Under the pieces are notes generated by a model. It saw nothing but the letters and a program-made list of their open reading frames with translations. It ran no database searches and was not told the origin of the DNA. A stretch of DNA of 64,000 nucleotides, taken from the NCBI RefSeq assembly GCF_032854445.1, contig NC_088303.1:25275265-25339264 (forward strand), read 5' to 3'. The translations under genes and the position numbers were made by a program. Positions 36,471 through 47,660 of this stretch are shown here, in pieces (positions within the stretch are counted from its first letter, which is position 1; every line of letters begins with the position of its first letter). The stretch is from Liolophura sinensis (lineage: Eukaryota; Mollusca; Polyplacophora; Chitonida; Chitonidae).

Positions 36471-37600
36471 GGGGTCACTCTTGGGTACAGCATACACGGT
36501 TGATGCATGGATGAATGTGTCGTTTTTAGCATGGATACTTGACACCTAAAACGAAAGAAATGAAAGGAAAAATGCACGAATAAAAATAAACAAATATAAA
36601 CATCCTTCCCTCATATATATATATTTAAATACTGTGTGTGATATTAAAATAACATAACGTTAAGTAGTAAGTAGTGCTGCGGCATAAAAAATACGTTGAT
36701 TTATTAGGATCGATCCGTAGGCCCCTACGGCCTGTTAATATAGGCCTACGCGTGGGTTAGGGCAAGTCTTTTCGGTATTTATACTCTAATTTTACATAAC
36801 TGGACATTTGTCCACATATTTTGTATATCGTGGGCCTACAAGTAAATATATACAGATGTCTAAAGGCTTCGGCTAATTGAAGGCCTACTTAGCTCTGTAT
36901 GGAAAACTTGTCTAGGCCTATTGATACATGTACATGTAGGCCCCCATGTACAAAGCTTTTGCTAATTATCTGTGGGTGACAGAGAGGCCAGTTTCTTCTT
37001 CTTTGCATGATTATGTAGCAACTCATACAGGTCGATATGCAGGAATAATTTACTGGTGTTAAAGTAAGTATGAAGAACTTTACAAATTAGCAGTTCGTCT
37101 TTCATTTTATAAAAGACAGCCAGGTTAAAAAATTTCATGTATCGTACCTTAATATTAAAACGCCGGCAATAGACATGTTCTTACAATTAATTAGATTTAT
37201 TTAAGATACAACTTTCGCTTTTTCGCGCACGTTCATTTCCCGCTTATTTCAAGATGCGTATACAGCCTTGCTCCTTTTAGGTGAACAAATGGCAAGGCCA
37301 TCGCAAGGCTATAAATAGCACATTCGTCAAACCCCGCGTCAGTTGTGCAACAAAAAAACTCTGCTGCTAGTCACAGTCCATTATTTCATCGTGGGAATAA
37401 AAAGTGAGGAGAAAGGAAAGCAATGCGACATTGCAAATCTTTCTTTAGATAGTTGTCTTAAGGATCATTTAATAGTTCAAAGAACATGGTTTTATGTGAA
37501 AATATTTTCTACTTTACAGTATGTAACATGGCCTCTTAAAAATATGGGTTTGTTAGACAACGTGGAGCAATTGCCGTACCCCTCCTCTGGGTAATTGTCA
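36471..37600. other. no gene recognised; TATA-like sequence
   Basis: Spacer upstream of the candidate eIF5A promoter. A TATA-like 'ggctataaatagcac' lies near 37305-37319, but no exon following it could be supported. Confidence 0.4.
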
Positions 37601-37607
37601 AGTAACG

Positions 37608-37666
37608 TGGTGCGCGTGCGCAACTCAGCCTCTACAAGGACCCAGGATAGGGTAAAACACGTGAGT
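37608..37666 (+). promoter_or_regulatory. candidate eIF5A promoter and first non-coding exon
   Basis: 'tgcgcgtgcgca' at about 37611-37622 fits the NRF1 palindrome of many housekeeping promoters. About 40 bp downstream, 'cacgtgagt' gives a strong splice donor at 37661. An acceptor ending in 'ttctttcag' at 40253 leads into the eIF5A start exon. That these two sites are joined is an inference from position and strength. Confidence 0.4.
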
Positions 37667-39029
37667 AACCGAAGGAAAGAATGTAACGAAATTTGACAAT
37701 ATGTGAAGGGTTACATGAAAGTTTAAAGTATCAGTAAATCAAGGGAAAGTGACAGAAATCGACGCAAATAATGTCTGAACGATCACACGAATAGTCTCTT
37801 TGTTGATACCGGTTAGGCCACATTTTACAAATTTACAGGTGCCCGCCATCTTAGATGATGTACGCAAAACTGTACAGAGGCAGAAAACCCCAAGAACCTC
37901 GCCTTGTTTTACTCTGAGTTGGACTCTCTGGAAAAGTGGTCATTTGGCAGCAGAGGGTTCACTGTTGTTGTTGCAAGAACAGTGTTAGGCCTGAATGTGT
38001 GCTTTCACAGTGAAAGTTCGAGAAGAATTTGTCACGTTGAAGTTCCACTTGGTACCAGGTGTTAAATCGTAAATCTGTTAAATGTAAATGGGAGTAGACT
38101 TTCTGTCGACATAAAATGTAAGATTTTCACGAGAGGTTCTCTTATTGCGGAAAAAGATGTCGACAGTTACTGGTTTAGTATCAATCTGTCATCTATAACC
38201 TGTATAGGTATTCTGGAAATTAGATTTGGGCTTGTCTATTTAACACCCATTTACTACATGACGTCATCTGCACGTTTCTCGTCCCACGTGGATGACTACT
38301 GACAACACTATTGTTAAGGTGCTACAATAGTCTGTTACTAAACTAATCCAACATTGAAAAAAAATTCTGACAAAAATACAAAATGAAACCTATTGTGAGA
38401 AAAACATGACATTTACCAACTTCGTAGATAGTCATTATTTTTGCTGTAATTATGTGACGATTAAACATTGTCTGAATCTCTATCCTTCCAGGTTAGTCCT
38501 GCTGCAAAATTCGGAGAGGTAGTCCGAATTTGTTATTTTGAGAAGCCTGGCAGCGTGATTGTTAGTTTTCAAATGCTAAATTATGCACCTTATCTTTTTG
38601 TTTTACCTACATTCCATACACATTCATTCTATCCTTGTCCACATTCTTTGTGTGGTACAAGTAAGTTCACTTCGAACAATATTTTCATGAACGAAGTCTT
38701 CGAACTTGTACACAACTTGAAGTGAAATGAATGATCTCTCCCCATGCAAGTGTGATGCCATGTAAGCTGTAAGAAATTGTTCCATCATAAAAGCTGTATG
38801 GAATATCCTTTCTATGGATGTGAGACAGCTTATAAATTCACGTGTTGACATTTGCATCATTAGATCATGATAGTAGGCTTAATACATCAGAAACAATAAC
38901 GTGAAAGACATTAACAAACCAAATGAAATTATTTTTGAAAAGTGTCCATTGTACAGTGTTCCATGCATATGTTCTTGTAGAACTGATAGTGACAAGTAGT
39001 TGCACATTTTCAGACATTGTACTAGATGT

Positions 39030-39236
39030 GGGGCCTTCCTTGCCCACTTGGTTAACGCGCTAGAGCAGCATAATAACCGAGGCGTCTCTCACCAATGCAG
39101 TCACTGCGAGTTCATGTCCAGCTCAGCACAGCAGCAACTGCGGATGTGGTGTGTTTCCTCCCACCATAATCCGTCATATAAGTGAAATATTCTGGAGTGC
39201 AGTGTATAACACCAATCAGATAAATACATAAATCAA
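39030..39236 (+). mobile_element. SINE-A with internal deletion
   Basis: The head ('gggccttccttgcccacttgg') is joined to the body at 'cagcagcaactgcggatg', skipping the segment that normally lies between. It is flanked by 'actagatgt' at 39021-39029 and 39237-39245. Confidence 0.85.
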
Positions 39237-39344
39237 ACTAGATGTTGTGGCTCTAGGGAATTTGCCATTGCTTATTCATGGCTTAGTGTTTTGTTCAAAG
39301 GGTATATATCATGTAATTGTATGGATCCACAAGATGTTTGTCTA

Positions 39345-39401
39345 CATTTGACGAATTGGGTGTCCTGACTGGTGTCTGACATTATATTCCAGTGAGGCAG
39401 C
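39345..39401 (+). mobile_element. older SINE-B fragment
   Basis: 'ggtgtcctgactggtgtctg' followed by 'cagtgaggcagcactgtaaa' matches the SINE-B body. It is interrupted by the younger SINE-B that follows. Confidence 0.65.
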
Positions 39402-39414
39402 ACTGTAAATATGG

Positions 39415-39747
39415 ATCACATCGGTGGCCTAATGGTTTAAAAATCTGCCTCAAAGTCGAGAGGCCTGGGTTAAAGCTGAGCCGAGTTATACTAAAGGCTA
39501 CTGTTTTGATAGGAGCTCAGCACTGAGAGGTTAGAGTAAGGAAACAGAACTGGTTAGCCTGGTGTCAGTATGTGACTGGGTGTTGTGTCCTGTCTGGTGG
39601 CTCCAGCATGATACTTCAGTGGCTGCAGGACTTTGGCGGTGTGAACTCACCCTGCCGCAAGAAGACACAGTATATGTGTACTCCTCCTTGTCTTATGACT
39701 GAAAAATTAAGTATGGCATAAAACCCCAAGCATACATAAGCGTACAT
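39415..39747 (+). mobile_element. SINE-B, full length, inserted into an older SINE-B
   Basis: It runs from 'ggtggcctaatggttt' through 'ctgggttaaagctgagccg' to 'gactgaaaaattaagtatgg'. The exact 13-bp duplication 'actgtaaatatgg' lies at 39402-39414 and 39748-39760. Confidence 0.92.
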
Positions 39748-39944
39748 ACTGTAAATATGGTTGTATTGGGACCAACCTGTTTCAAGGATCAGTAGATAAA
39801 TGACTAATATGATATTGAATGGGACCAGCACTGGTTCCAACATCTGTTTGGTCACATACTCTGGTGCAAGTGAGGGTTGGTGTTTATGCTTTTGGTTGAC
39901 AGTTACAATAGTTTGATCCTTCTCACTTGCACTGCTTCCTCTGG

Positions 39945-40110
39945 TGTAGTGGGTAAAGTGACAGCCCTACAGGTAGGAGATCAGCGTTCAATCCCTAGTT
40001 GTGATACCAAAGTATGTAAAATCAGAATTGGTCGGCCCAGTGATAGCATCAAGTGACAGAGTGAGGGAGGTGTGTTGCCAGTCTTTGGCATAGTGTTGAG
40101 TGGCAGCAAG
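39945..40110 (+). mobile_element. tRNA-headed SINE-like repeat related to SINE-B
   Basis: 'tgtagtgggtaaagtgacag' and the B-box-like 'cgttcaatccctagt' are followed by 'gataccaaagtatgtaaaat', the same order as a SINE-B head. The body diverges from the other copies. Confidence 0.55.
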
Positions 40111-40283
40111 GTAAAAATTTCCAGTTTGGAACTTGTTGATCTGTATTGATCTGGATATGCAGCATGATTGATGCAACAAACTAACTCAAAGAGCAAAGTG
40201 ATTAGATCACTTACATGATTTACACTTATTTATACCAATACGTTTTCTTTCAGTTGCTGTTAACCAACAAGGCAGTCTAGAAC

Positions 40284-43200
40284 ATGGCAGATGAGAACTT
40301 TGATACCGTTGAGTCTGGTGCATCAAACACCTATCCTGCCCAGTGCTCTTCTCTACGCAAAGGGGGCCATGTTGTCATGAAGGGACGCCCATGCAAGATT
40401 GTGGAGATGTCTACATCAAAAACTGGGAAACACGGTCATGCTAAGGTATTTAGGATTCATACAAGGTGCTTCTTGTAAAGTGAAGCCTTGAATTTTGAGG
40501 CCTATTGGGTCTCCCACCATAATGCGTGCGGCCTTTGAATAAGTGAAATGTTCTTGAGTACGACGTAAAACACCAACCAAATGAATAAATAAATTGATTT
40601 GACATCATTATGATGAGCTGGAAAAGGAATGTTTGATTTAAAAAATGACATCAAGGTCCTGTAGCCGGGCATTTTACAGGTCCCCCTTGGATTGAAATGC
40701 CAGACGGGTCATATCAAAAAATTTTGACAGTTAGCGCTTGACACTTGAATTTAGCTACAGCTACAAGTGATTTTATATTTTGAAGGGCAAAACTTGACCT
40801 GAATAGGTTTGCATGACTGGCAGAAAAAAAAGTTTTCATGCGTTTACCTGTCATGACAGGTGATTTTTGCCTGTACCTGGAAAAAAAATTGAACCTACCA
40901 ATCACTGGCTGCATATAAATCATATCTTGGCAAATTAGCAAAACAGCGTACTAAATTTTGACAGCCAGTGACCATACCTTCTGTTTGGGGAAGACAGTAT
41001 TTCGTATGTTCCTAATTAGTTATGTGACATCAGACTAAAAATGTCAGACTCGGATATGCCATACTCGCACACAGTGCAACAGGTATGGGGGAAAAAGTAC
41101 TGAAATCTCAATAACATCCTCCATGACGTACCAGTTTTCGGATGCTGTAGATAATAGCAAATGTGCATGTATCACCCCTGGCAGTCATGGAGAATGTGGT
41201 TATAGCAGACCCCTAGCTTCAAACAAAAGGGGCTGGGTGGCATTTTATGAAAATTGGCACTTCTTAGCACAAATAACAGCTTGAAATGGCCCAAATAAAT
41301 ATTCTAAAGATATTTAGAATAGTAAAACTAGCCAACTTAACAGTCAGTTGTGCATTTGGTCCCTGTAATCCTAGTAATTGGAAGTGGTTAAAAACAGGAA
41401 ATTGCATTCTCAATTTTTCAGAAAAGTAAAGAAATTCATATGTTGTTCATTGGATGTACTATCCCTGTGGGGAAAAAATATTTATCCCTGTCACAATTAC
41501 AGTGTGTACTGGTTAAAAAGAGCAGGCACGAAGTCTCAAAAAATAAAACACTTGCAAAGTGTGTGTTCACAGCAAGTGTCGTCATCATATGACTGTAAAA
41601 TTAAGTACGACGTTAAACCCCAAGCACTCGCTCACTCGCAGCTAGTGTTCCTTGGGTTAGGAGATTATCCTAAATGGACAAACCAATAATTTATAAACTA
41701 CTGATCATTACAGTCTTGGAGCCTTGAAAAAATAACTTATAAAAACAGCTTAACTTCTGATGTTAAATTGCAGACTTTAGTTACAGATGCTAGTTGTGGT
41801 ATGTGACTTAAAAAGATAACTTCGGGTTGAAATCTTTAATAAAATATTATGTGTGTTTGCTCTGTGTGTGTATGCATACTCCATACAAGCTTAAATTTGT
41901 TATAAAAATAAAGGCAACCCTTATTATTTAAGAGGGACACTTTGACCTTTAGAATTTGGTTATTGGAGACACTGCGATAGTGGAAAACATTTACTAAAAT
42001 ATATGAAAACTCATATTTCTAGACTTATTGTTTAATAAAAACACCGTTAAGTTAATAAAAATCTATTATGCCTGGTTTTTCACCCATTCAAATCCAAGAG
42101 GGAATTCCAGCTAGCGTGAAAACGGAAATCAGATGGAGGAAAATTTCCTGTTTCACAAAACTGTGTATTCCAGTGTTAAGTTCGTATCAGGTCTCTGGTT
42201 TAGAAACAGCAATAATTTATAAGCATGAGTGTTTTCACAACGAAAAAATTAATCAAAACAAAACGGGCACTGGCCCAACAGGGTCCGGTTGATCTTTCAG
42301 CTGTAAAACACCTGAGCTAAAACAATTCAAAAATACTCTAACATGCCTATTGTTAATGGTATATGGTAATCTGCAGTCTGTTCTAGTTGAATTTTAAACA
42401 ATGAGCCTACGAACATTTCATTATCTGACCGGACCAATTTGACGGACTCGACCGGCAGTCTGGAAAAACTAAAGTCATGAAAATGAGGCTGTGATGGATG
42501 CTTTTCTAACGGGTTTGCCCATAGGTGCAATTGCCTTGAATTAAGCATTGCGATTCTAATTATATCTATCAAACCATTATGGTGGATACTTTTGACTGAA
42601 AATCCGCTGATATAACACTTGTTCAGTTCACCGACTACATGTGCGCTTTAAGTTTGAGGGATGAAGTCCACTGATACCTATTGGATTCCTCAATCGGACC
42701 AATGGGTAAATGCGCTAGAAATGTACCTATCACAGCCTCGTTTCATTACTTTCATTTTTCCAAGTGGCCAGGGGAGTCTGTCAACTTGATACCAAGTCTG
42801 ATAATAAAACGATCGTGTTATTGTCAGGCAAGTTGGAGTATTCTTGATTTGTTGAATTGTTTAGGGGCCTTCGTGGCTCGGTTAGTGTGCTAGCGCTGCG
42901 TAATGACCCCAGAGTCTCTCACCAATGCGGTCGCTGTGGGTTGAAGTCCAGCTCATGCTGGCTACCCCTCCGGTTGTACGTGGGAAGGTCTGTCAGCAAC
43001 CTGCGGATGGTCATGGGTTTCCACCCACTATAATGCTGGCCGCCGTCGTATAAGTGAAATATTCTTGAGTACGGCGTAAAACACCAATCAAATAAATAAA
43101 TAAATAAATCGAATTGTTTAAAGTCTGCAAAACTTGCGGAAAGACCATCTGCACTCAGTCCCTGTTTTGTTTGTTTTGATTCACTTTTTCGTTGTGAAAA

Positions 43201-46200
43201 CACTCATACTTATAAATTCTTGTTTTCGAGTCAGAGACCAGATACGACATAATAAAGGAATACGTAGTTAAGTGAAAGAGGAAATTTTACTCAAATGGAT
43301 CATGTTTTTATATTAATCCATCTGATTTCTGTTTTCATGCCAGCCATGCCAAAGTTATCTTACAATTTAGTCAAATACAACCACATGTAACATCTCTAAC
43401 TAATTTAAAATCAAAAGTAAAGCTGTTTATTTTTTCAAGGCTCTATGTAAGACGCCCGTTATGATCAGTACTTATTTATAAATTATTTGTTTGTCCATTT
43501 AGGATAATCTCTTAAAGTGGTATTGCAGTTCTTCTATTTTTTTGGGACATCTTGTCTGCTCTTTTTAACCAGTATGCACTATAATCGTAACAGGGATAGA
43601 TATTCGCACATGGTAAGTATATCCAAGGAACAGCATATATATGTCTTCACCTTTGTGAAGATAAGAAGTATTACAGTATAAAAATGCATAGTTGAGTGCT
43701 GAGTAGACTATTTTTATTGCTTTAGAATATTCGTTTGTCAAATGCATTTTTAAAGGGGCAAGCAGAAAATAGCGTCCTCCAAAGCTGTTATCAGCACGCC
43801 AGAGTGGCATAATCACCCGAGAGCATCCCACCAATGGGGTTGCTGTGAGTTTTTCCAGCAACCTGCAGATGGTCATAGGTTTCCCTCCAGGCTCGGCCTG
43901 GTTTCCTCCCACCATCTGTATAAGTGAAATATTATTGAGTACGTCATTGATCACGAATCAAATAAATACCGCCCAAGTAAACCTTTCTATGATCAACAGA
44001 ACTCTCATAATCCGGCAAAGTGAGTAGCTCTGGCACGCTTGTAAGCTAAATGCCATGGCAGAGTTCTATATGTATAAAGTTATATATGTATAAAGTTCTA
44101 TATATTGTCTGCATCAGACATGGGAAACTTGCATACATACTATACATATGGACTATCGTGCATGTTCTTAAGCCAGTCATATTTATGTTATTACAGGTTC
44201 ATCTGGTTGGGCTCGATATATTTAATAGTAAAAAGTATGAAGATATTTGCCCCTCAACTCACAATCTGGAAGTACCTATTATCAAACGCAAGGATTTACA
44301 GGTGAGTTGTACTTGTCTTCTAAGGTCAAATGCTACAGAATGTTGAGAGACCTATAAATTACAGTCTGTACACTGAGGTTAGCTGGAACGTATAATTATA
44401 TAGCCTGTGTTCTCCCACTGAAAACCATGTGACACCAGTGATAGAAATTGCATTTTGATGCAGTAACATTCAGCTTTGTGTTATGGAAGAAAGTGATCTT
44501 GGCATTTCTATTAAAGTTTTTATTCTGACTTTTATGGTTGTATTAATACTAACTGTACTTTCACATTGCATGAATATTCTGACTGGTCAGTGAGATGAGA
44601 AATTAAAGATGGCGTGAATGCAGAGGTTATATAGGGCACAAGTGATATATGATGTAAATGTGTGAATTCGTCAAACCAGTATGATGGTGAGATTGCAAAA
44701 ACTGTTTTGTACTGTTGTCAATGGTTACAATCTTTTCTACTAACTGACCAAGTCCATGATGAGATTGGCCTTTTCCCCTGTGTGAATATTAGTGGTTAAT
44801 GAATAAGAGCTGAAGAGATTCGTTTTGTTACATGTTTTGTTTCAATTTTAGCTTGATAAAGTTGATTTTCAATTTTGTATGGTTGCAGTTAGTAGATATA
44901 AACGATGGATATATGTCATTAATGGATGATAATGGAGAAACGCGAGAAGACCTCAAACTGCCAGAAGACGACTTGGGAAAGGAAATTAAGGAAAAATATG
45001 AGAATGATGAGCAAATCTTAGTAAGTACTCTCGATGGCTTCCTTTCAAGAGTAAGCTGGTGTAAGAGTTTGGCTGTGTCATGTGACACGTAGTAATTGTC
45101 TCAACTTCTGCAAACTGAAATGGGATCATTGTGTATTCTAGAATTGGGACTCGAGAGATACCGCTCATCTGTTAATAATGCACAGTAATATAATTCAGTA
45201 CTATGTTTCATGGTTTACAAGATTTACTTCCCCTTATTGATTGGCTGCAAGCAGTTACATGCATAGTTACAACTTATGTGAGCAGTTGAAATTATTGTTC
45301 GTGGCATGCAGTGAAAATTTGGTTGGCAGCAGTGACCTCAAGAATGGACCAATCGGTCATATTCCTGACAGTGATGTCACAGAGCTAACAGTAGTAAAAA
45401 GTATTAAGTTATTTTCAATTTTTGACAATCTCATTTTGTAAAGAAGAGGATGGGTTAATTACATTTTGCTCGGAGAATAAATCACAAGTGTGGGCATATA
45501 GGGTATAAATCTGAGCCGACGACAGGAGCAACAATGTGTCAAGGCTAAGCTTTCCACAGAAATCTGAAAATCCCATCCTTGGAATCCTTTCAAATTTCCA
45601 TAAATTCCCTTGGATAACTTTCCAGAAATGAACAGAAGATCTCAAATTTCTAATTCATAACAATCGTTCCTCCTACAAACATGTGGATGTGTTTCGTATG
45701 TTAAAGTTAAGCCCATTAACATTAAATCCACAAGATCTGTTTCTTCTGTATGTGTTAATGCCTTCACTCAGATTAAAAGCTATATGGTAGTAAATTGGAC
45801 TGGTGGATTGGTGTAAAGCGAATCTCTGGGAGTTCATTGTGCTTCAGAGAAAAAAATGACGAAAATTAAAGCCCGAGTAAGGCCATGTAAATAGTTGTTG
45901 CTGGGACAATTACATGTCAAATGAAATCTATATGCAGAGGTGTTCACTTCGGGCAATGGGTCATTAGACTAGTCAAATTCAGCAAGTTCACAGATGTCAA
46001 TGGCCGCTAGCGAAGTGGCAAAAAGCGACCTTTTTCTCAGTGTTTGAACATAAAGCGGCCATTTCGTTTTTGACACAAAAGGGTGGTCATGTGACCTCCA
46101 GCTTCCAACTCGTCTTACAGAATACTGGGCCAACTGTATCAACAGTTCTAGCAGTGGAAGAAATATCCTTATATACAGCATGTCTAATTTCCGAAAAAGC

Positions 46201-46810
46201 TATTTATCACTTGCGCTTTCATCGCGGAATTCCACAACTTTTATCTGGCATAGGCTACTAATTGGACTATTGTTAGGAAAATACATTCGACGTCAGAGAG
46301 CTAGAGTAAACGTGACGTTACCTTGCCCACTAGAATGGAGATGTGCTGAAGCTGTGTCGAGACAAAGTGTCACAAAAACTTAATTGGGTTAAAAAAAATG
46401 GAAAAAAATATTTAATGCCTGTTTGGGATACTTGGAATGGTAGTCTTTCAGTGGACGTAAAAATTAGTCAGATGCCGTCATTGACTTCAACAGAATTCCA
46501 CTAGACAGTTTGCATCTTCAGTAGACTGCGGAAACAAGGGCACATAACTCAAATTTGTGGTGTGGTTGTCTCCCCTGAAGTGTCTGATTAGCGTCCGCAA
46601 AACGAGTCCTGCATATAGATTTGATATTCAGTGGATTAAGCCTTACGAAACTTACCAAGACTTTAAAAGGTTGTTTTCCCTTTTTGATTGCAATATTCAT
46701 TTAGTTATTGAATTGTAAAATGCTATGATTTGTCTTGGTTACAGATTACTGTCGTTGAATCAATGGGGTTAGAGGCTGCTGTGGCCACTAAGGCTATGAC
46801 AAAGGGTTAA
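40284..46810 (+). CDS. translation initiation factor 5A (four coding exons)
   Basis: Coding exons are 40284-40445, 44197-44301, 44889-45020 and 46745-46810. GT/AG borders all fall between whole codons, and the product is 154 aa, the usual length. It begins [18 protein letters not shown]. The loop [13 protein letters not shown] holds the lysine (K49 here) that deoxyhypusine synthase and hydroxylase convert to hypusine. Residues to about 83 form the SH3-like domain; the rest is the OB-fold ending ATKAMTKG. The protein binds the ribosome and relieves stalls during elongation and termination. The start exon is preceded by an acceptor at 40253, so a non-coding first exon exists upstream. Introns carry several SINEs, but the coding part looks intact. 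Confidence 0.98.
40510..40596 (+). mobile_element. SINE-A 3' fragment in eIF5A intron
   Basis: It starts near 'ggtctcccaccataatgcg' and carries the complete 3' domain and AAAT tail. Confidence 0.8.
41577..41640 (+). mobile_element. SINE-B tail fragment in eIF5A intron
   Basis: Only the 3' domain ('catatgactgtaaaattaag', 'acgttaaaccccaagc') and an ACTC-like tail are present. Confidence 0.75.
42864..43110 (+). mobile_element. SINE-A, near full length, in eIF5A intron
   Basis: Close to consensus from 'ggggccttcgtggctcgg' to the (AAAT)n tail. The exact 10-bp duplication 'gaattgttta' lies at 42854-42863 and 43111-43120. Confidence 0.95.
43790..43968 (+). mobile_element. SINE-A with internal deletion, in eIF5A intron
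   Basis: Head sequence up to 'gttgctgtgagtt' joins the body at 'ttccagcaacctgcagatgg'. The 3' end is diverged. Confidence 0.8.
45021..46744. other. last intron of eIF5A, nothing recognised
   Basis: About 1.7 kb. A 67-codon frame at 46180-46383 looks accidental. Confidence 0.5.
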
Positions 46811-47214
46811 GCCCGACAGGGATGACCACTGGATGTGCTCTACCAGATGTCTGGACTTGGATACCTGTGCTAACACCCATACTCTGACTGTGACCAAACC
46901 TGTAGCGGAAAATAAGCGAACAGTGTACATTACTGATCCACAGCTTTTCATGGCGAAGATTTCCATAAAATTTGTTTGGCATATGAGCTCATTCGCAGGG
47001 GAATATACATGCCATATAATCATTTCTCTGGTTTTGTTGAATTTTATTATAAATTTTTTTCCTTTTTTTTTTTCTTCTGCTATGGTGATGACCGCTGTTA
47101 TGTATGCCCACATCTTGGAGAGTGCTTTGTTTCAACCTGTCTCTATCCTTTCACATCAGTTTGATGCCATGGACTTTTGCAAGGTTCAGTACCACATTCT
47201 GTTGAATAAAACTC

Positions 47215-47220
47215 AAAATC
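47215..47220 (+). terminator. poly(A) signal of eIF5A
   Basis: AATAAA about 405 nt after the eIF5A stop codon, in a T-rich setting. Confidence 0.6.
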
Positions 47221-47420
47221 TTGTACTATCATTTTCACGATGATTGAATTCTGAAGTGAATTTTTGAGTGGAGTACGTTTACACAAGTGTTCTCGGATGT
47301 TTTGACAGTTGATGTATAATATATATGTGTTATTTTCTCTTAGTGTATTGTATTTCATTTGCCTTTCTTGACATGGTGCTGAGTTTTCTGTATTTTCTGA
47401 CCATCTGTAATTAAGGCTGT

Positions 47421-47660
47421 TGTGGGGGAGGGTATAGGGCGCTATTAGGGCAGGGGAGGAGGGAGATTGTGGGTTGGTTAGGGGTGAATAACACTGGATA
47501 GCAAGAACATGTAAGATGGCATGGTGAGGGGTCAGAAAACTTGTGTAAGATTGGTGGCAGGAGTGTGCAAGTCCATAAAGTCAGGGCACACTACAAGGAC
47601 CAGGGTGGTGTGTGGGTGGTGGGTTATTAAGGGGTGGGGGTGGGGGGTAGTATGTATGTC
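47421..47660. other. G-rich tract downstream of eIF5A
   Basis: A stretch dense in GGG and GGGG runs on the plus strand (for example 'aggggaggagggaga' and 'ggggtgggggtggggggt'), starting about 200 bp past the eIF5A poly(A) signal. It could form G-quadruplexes. Confidence 0.7.

Noticed and set aside
46180-46383. 67-codon frame with a hydrophobic segment in the last eIF5A intron
   Set aside because: Short, unsupported by splice or family evidence, and inside an intron.
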